Below are positions 61,470 through 64,000 of a DNA stretch of 64,000 bases, in pieces (position 1 is the stretch's first letter; every line of letters starts with the position of its first letter). The position numbers and the translations under genes were made by a program. The DNA lies in contig NZ_CAESCM010000002.1 in the NCBI RefSeq assembly GCF_903166585.1, positions 1 through 64,000 of the forward strand, read 5' to 3'. Below the pieces are notes generated by a model that was not told the origin of the DNA, searched no databases, and was given only the letters and a program-made list of their open reading frames with translations. This DNA comes from Pedobacter ghigonis (lineage in GTDB: Bacteria > Bacteroidota > Bacteroidia > Sphingobacteriales > Sphingobacteriaceae).

Positions 61470-61489
61470 CTATGAAATCAGGTTAAAAT

Positions 61490-61954
61490 ATGCAGGTAGA
61501 AAAGAGAGTTGCAGCCCTCGTAGAGGAAAAAATTGCAGATCGTCCGGAGTTGTTTCTGGTTGATGTGAAAATGTTGCCAAACAACAAATTAATTATCCAT
61601 GTTGATGGCGACGAAGGCATTAGCATACAGGATTGCGTGGCCATTAGCAGGCACGTTGGTTTTCATCTCGAAGAAGAAAACGCAATAGAGCAGGCTTATA
61701 ATTTAGAAGTTTCTTCGCCAGGTGTTGGCGAGCCTTTAAAGCTTGTTCGCCAATACAGCAAAAATGTTGGACGTACTTTAGGCATCAAGTTAAAAGATGG
61801 TCTGAAAAAAGAAGGTAAACTGCTTGCGGTTACAGAAAATGATTTGCTGATTGAAGAATCGGTAAAAGAAAAAGGGAAAAAGGCGGTAGCGGTTCAAACA
61901 ACTGTTCCGTTTAATGATATATTAGAAACAAGTGTGTTAATTTCATTTAAGTAA
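61490..61954 (+). CDS. rimP: Ribosome maturation factor RimP
   Basis: 154 residues. RimP helps 30S subunit assembly. IQDCVAISRHVGFHLEEENA, NLEVSSPGVGEPLKLVRQYS and KNVGRTLGIKL are conserved blocks. First gene of rimP-nusA-infB; nusA starts 2 bp after its stop. Confidence 0.96.
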   Translation: MQVEKRVAALVEEKIADRPELFLVDVKMLPNNKLIIHVDGDEGISIQDCVAISRHVGFHLEEENAIEQAYNLEVSSPGVGEPLKLVRQYSKNVGRTLGIKLKDGLKKEGKLLAVTENDLLIEESVKEKGKKAVAVQTTVPFNDILETSVLISFK

Positions 61955-61956
61955 GA

Positions 61957-63201
61957 ATGAGTACTACAACAATTAATTTGATCGACTCTTTTCAAGAGTT
62001 CAAAGATTTCAAAAATATAGATCGCCCTACGGTGATCAGTGTGCTGGAAGAGGTTTTTCGTAGCATGTTGCGTAAGAAATACGGAACAGACGAAAACTGT
62101 GACGTAATTGTGAACCCGGATAACGGGGATTTGGAGATCTGGAGAACAAGAAAAGTAATGGAAGATGGCTTTTCTGAAGATGATGATTTAGAAATCGAAC
62201 TTGCTGATGTACACAAACTTGATCCAACCTTAGAAGTTGGCGATGATTATATCGAGCAGATTACTCTCGAAAGCTTCGGTCGCAGAGCAATTTTAGCGGC
62301 ACGCCAAACACTCGTTTCTAAAGTATTGGAATTAGAGAAGGATGAAATCTTCAAAAAATATAAAGATCGCGTTGGTGAAATTGTAACCGGCGAAGTTTAT
62401 CAGGTTTGGAAAAAAGAAACTTTGGTTTTAGATGATGAAGGTAACGAACTTTTAATGCCTAAAACAGAGCAGATCCCAGCTGATTATTTCAAAAAAGGTG
62501 ATTCTGTAAAAGCAGTAATCTCTAAAGTGGAAATGATCAATGCCAATCCGAAAATTATCATTTCGAGAACTGCGCCTGAGTTTTTACAGCGCTTGTTCGA
62601 GCTTGAGGTACCTGAGATTTTTGATGGTTTAATTACCGTTAAGAAAATTGTTCGCGAACCAGGAGAACGTGCTAAAGTTGCAGTAGAATCGTACGATGAT
62701 CGTATTGATCCGGTTGGTGCATGTGTGGGTATGAAAGGATCGCGTATTCATGGTATCGTTCGCGAGTTGAAAAACGAAAATATTGATGTGATTAACTTCA
62801 CAAACAACATCTCATTATATATTACCCGTGCTTTAAGCCCGGCTAAAATCACATCTATTAAATTGGATGACGAAACCAAACATGCATCGGTTTACTTAAA
62901 ACCAGATCAGGTTTCGTTGGCAATCGGACGTGGCGGACATAACATTAAACTGGCCGGTAAATTAACCGGTTACGAAATTGATGTTTACCGTGAAGCTGGA
63001 GAAGAAAGCGACGAGGATGTGGATTTAGAAGAATTCTCAGATGAGATTGATAGCTGGATTATTGATGAATTAAAGGCTATCGGGTGCGATACTGCTAAGA
63101 GTGTTTTAGCACTTACAGTAGAAGATTTGGTAAAACGCACCGACTTAGAAGAAGAAACCATTAAAGAAGTGGTTCAGATTTTACAGTCAGAATTTGAATA
63201 A
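61957..63201 (+). CDS. nusA: Transcription elongation/termination factor NusA
   Basis: 414 residues. The N-terminal RNA-polymerase-binding domain (1-130), S1 domain (about 135-200, VGEIVTGEVYQVWKKETLVL), KH1 (ACVGMKGSRIHGIVRELKNE) and KH2 (AIGRGGHNIKLAGKLTG) are all present. The C-terminal stretch 340-414 has a helical acidic part (EESDEDVDLEEF) and a helix-hairpin repeat (AIGCDTAKSVLALTVEDLVK). Between rimP and infB as usual. Confidence 0.97.
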   Translation: MSTTTINLIDSFQEFKDFKNIDRPTVISVLEEVFRSMLRKKYGTDENCDVIVNPDNGDLEIWRTRKVMEDGFSEDDDLEIELADVHKLDPTLEVGDDYIEQITLESFGRRAILAARQTLVSKVLELEKDEIFKKYKDRVGEIVTGEVYQVWKKETLVLDDEGNELLMPKTEQIPADYFKKGDSVKAVISKVEMINANPKIIISRTAPEFLQRLFELEVPEIFDGLITVKKIVREPGERAKVAVESYDDRIDPVGACVGMKGSRIHGIVRELKNENIDVINFTNNISLYITRALSPAKITSIKLDDETKHASVYLKPDQVSLAIGRGGHNIKLAGKLTGYEIDVYREAGEESDEDVDLEEFSDEIDSWIIDELKAIGCDTAKSVLALTVEDLVKRTDLEEETIKEVVQILQSEFE

Positions 63202-63225
63202 GTGGTGTAATTGCCAAATAAACAC

Positions 63226-63233
63226 TACTTTTG
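63226..63233 (+). promoter_or_regulatory. Possible internal promoter of infB
   Basis: TACTTTTG, 28 nt before the infB ATG. No TTTG at -33. An AGGAG Shine-Dalgarno (63253-63257) precedes the start. Confidence 0.45.
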
Positions 63234-63261
63234 TTTTATTATAAAAAATAACAGGAGCTAA

Positions 63262-64000
63262 ATGTCAGACGACAAACCAATCATTTTAATTAAAGCTATT
63301 AAAGAACTTAATATAGGCATGGGTACGGCCGTTGAGTTTTTAAACAAAAAGGGATTCTCTGCCGAGAAGAGCCCTATGTTTAAACTTACGGGTGAGATGT
63401 ATAATGCCTTATTAAAAGAGTATCAGGGAGATAAGATCGTAAGAGAAGAAGCCAAACAAATAGTGATTGGTAAAATACGTCGCGACGAGCCTGAAACTGA
63501 GAAGCCAGTAGAAGCGCCGAAGAAAAATACCGATTTTGAGAAAAATGAAGAGATTTTAATTAAAAATGCTCAGTCATTTACTCCTCCGGTAGAAAAACCA
63601 AAGGTGGTTGAAACACCTAAAGTGGAAACTCCGGCACCAACCCCTGCGGCAGCAGCGCCGGTTGCAGCACCAAAGGCTGAAGAAAAAGCTGATGAAAGCG
63701 CTTTACCAGGTGTTAAAATTGTAGGAAAGATCGATTTAAACGATCTGAACTCAAAAACACGTCCGGTTAAGAAAGATGAAACTCCGGCACCAGCAGCTCC
63801 GGCAGCGGCAACACCAGTTGAAAAAGCACCAGAGCCGGTAAAACCGGTAGAGCAGTCTAAAGCTGAAGAGAAACCAGTTGAGGTTAAAAAAGAAGAAACT
63901 TCTGTCCCGGCACCAACACCTGCTCCAGTAGCAGCTGCACCAGTTGCAAAAGAACCAGAAAAACCAGTTGAACAGCCTAAAGCAGAAGAAAAACCAGCAG
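63262..64000 (+). CDS. infB: Translation initiation factor IF-2, N-terminal part
   Basis: The first 246 codons; the gene runs off the right edge. The N-terminal IF2-N domain ILIKAIKELNIGMGTAVEFL plus LTGEMYNALLKEYQGDK is clear. It is followed by a long Pro/Ala/Lys/Glu-rich linker (EKPVEAPKK, PAPTPAAAAPVAAP), typical for this factor. The GTPase domain lies beyond the window. It is preceded by a good AGGAG site, 60 bp after nusA. Confidence 0.96.
   Translation, partial: MSDDKPIILIKAIKELNIGMGTAVEFLNKKGFSAEKSPMFKLTGEMYNALLKEYQGDKIVREEAKQIVIGKIRRDEPETEKPVEAPKKNTDFEKNEEILIKNAQSFTPPVEKPKVVETPKVETPAPTPAAAAPVAAPKAEEKADESALPGVKIVGKIDLNDLNSKTRPVKKDETPAPAAPAAATPVEKAPEPVKPVEQSKAEEKPVEVKKEETSVPAPTPAPVAAAPVAKEPEKPVEQPKAEEKPA

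Overview
The window looks like a contiguous chromosomal segment from a member of the Bacteroidota, most likely a Pedobacter-like Sphingobacteriaceae. Evidence: TonB-dependent receptors with carboxypeptidase-like N-terminal domains, DUF4270, DUF4369/TlpA, DUF5687 and DUF4920 proteins, promoters of the TTTG / TAnnTTTG type, weak Shine-Dalgarno sequences, AT-rich intergenic DNA, and several families of degenerate intergenic repeats. I see no phage, IS element, CRISPR array, rRNA or tRNA.

Layout. 0-9.5 kb: a VOC protein, rarA, an ABC exporter pair, an OmpA lipoprotein, a Gfo/Idh oxidoreductase, an MtfA-like peptidase and an alpha/beta hydrolase. 9.5-12.5 kb: a minus-strand operon with a GntR regulator, an ABC ATPase, a permease and a GIN-type protein, led by a promoter/palindrome that looks autoregulatory. 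12.7-20.3 kb: an Old Yellow Enzyme, a TonB receptor beside a small exported Cys/His-rich protein (possible metal uptake), a thioredoxin-like protein, and a GNAT-MarR operon with a perfect palindrome inside its promoter. 20.4-27.5 kb: a compact DUF58 / MoxR / DUF4350 / DUF4129 / membrane protein / SpoIIM cluster with a divergent RDD gene. 27.5-31.4 kb: lipB, a phosphopantetheinyl transferase, dcd, and a 42-bp coding-phase tandem repeat just after dcd.

31.5-45.6 kb: a large MG2/TonB-plug surface protein, fatty-acid type enzymes (enoyl-CoA hydratase family and a DECR-like SDR), purD, a DUF4369 thioredoxin, an arginase-fold protein without the usual metal ligands, an epimerase overlapping a HAD phosphatase-SerA-ACT fusion, and a CLC-F fluoride exporter preceded by a fluoride riboswitch, then ilvE. 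45.6-64 kb: mostly housekeeping: radA, RNase G, a 29-codon COX24-like gene, a TPR protein, HU, mutY, ssb, DUF4270, a one-domain glycogen-synthase-like protein, panC, panD, a flippase-like protein, an acyl-CoA dehydrogenase, and rimP-nusA-infB (infB runs off the right edge).

The items most worth following up are the phosphatase-SerA fusion that has lost the NAD-binding domain, the fluoride riboswitch/CLC-F unit, the two predicted autoregulatory operators, the 42-bp repeat after dcd, the arginase-fold protein with substituted metal ligands, and a recurring arrangement in which a stop-codon-anchored repeat is followed by a TAnnTTTG box only 3-6 nt before the next ATG (probable leaderless transcripts). 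All calls come from reading the sequence; no database search was run.
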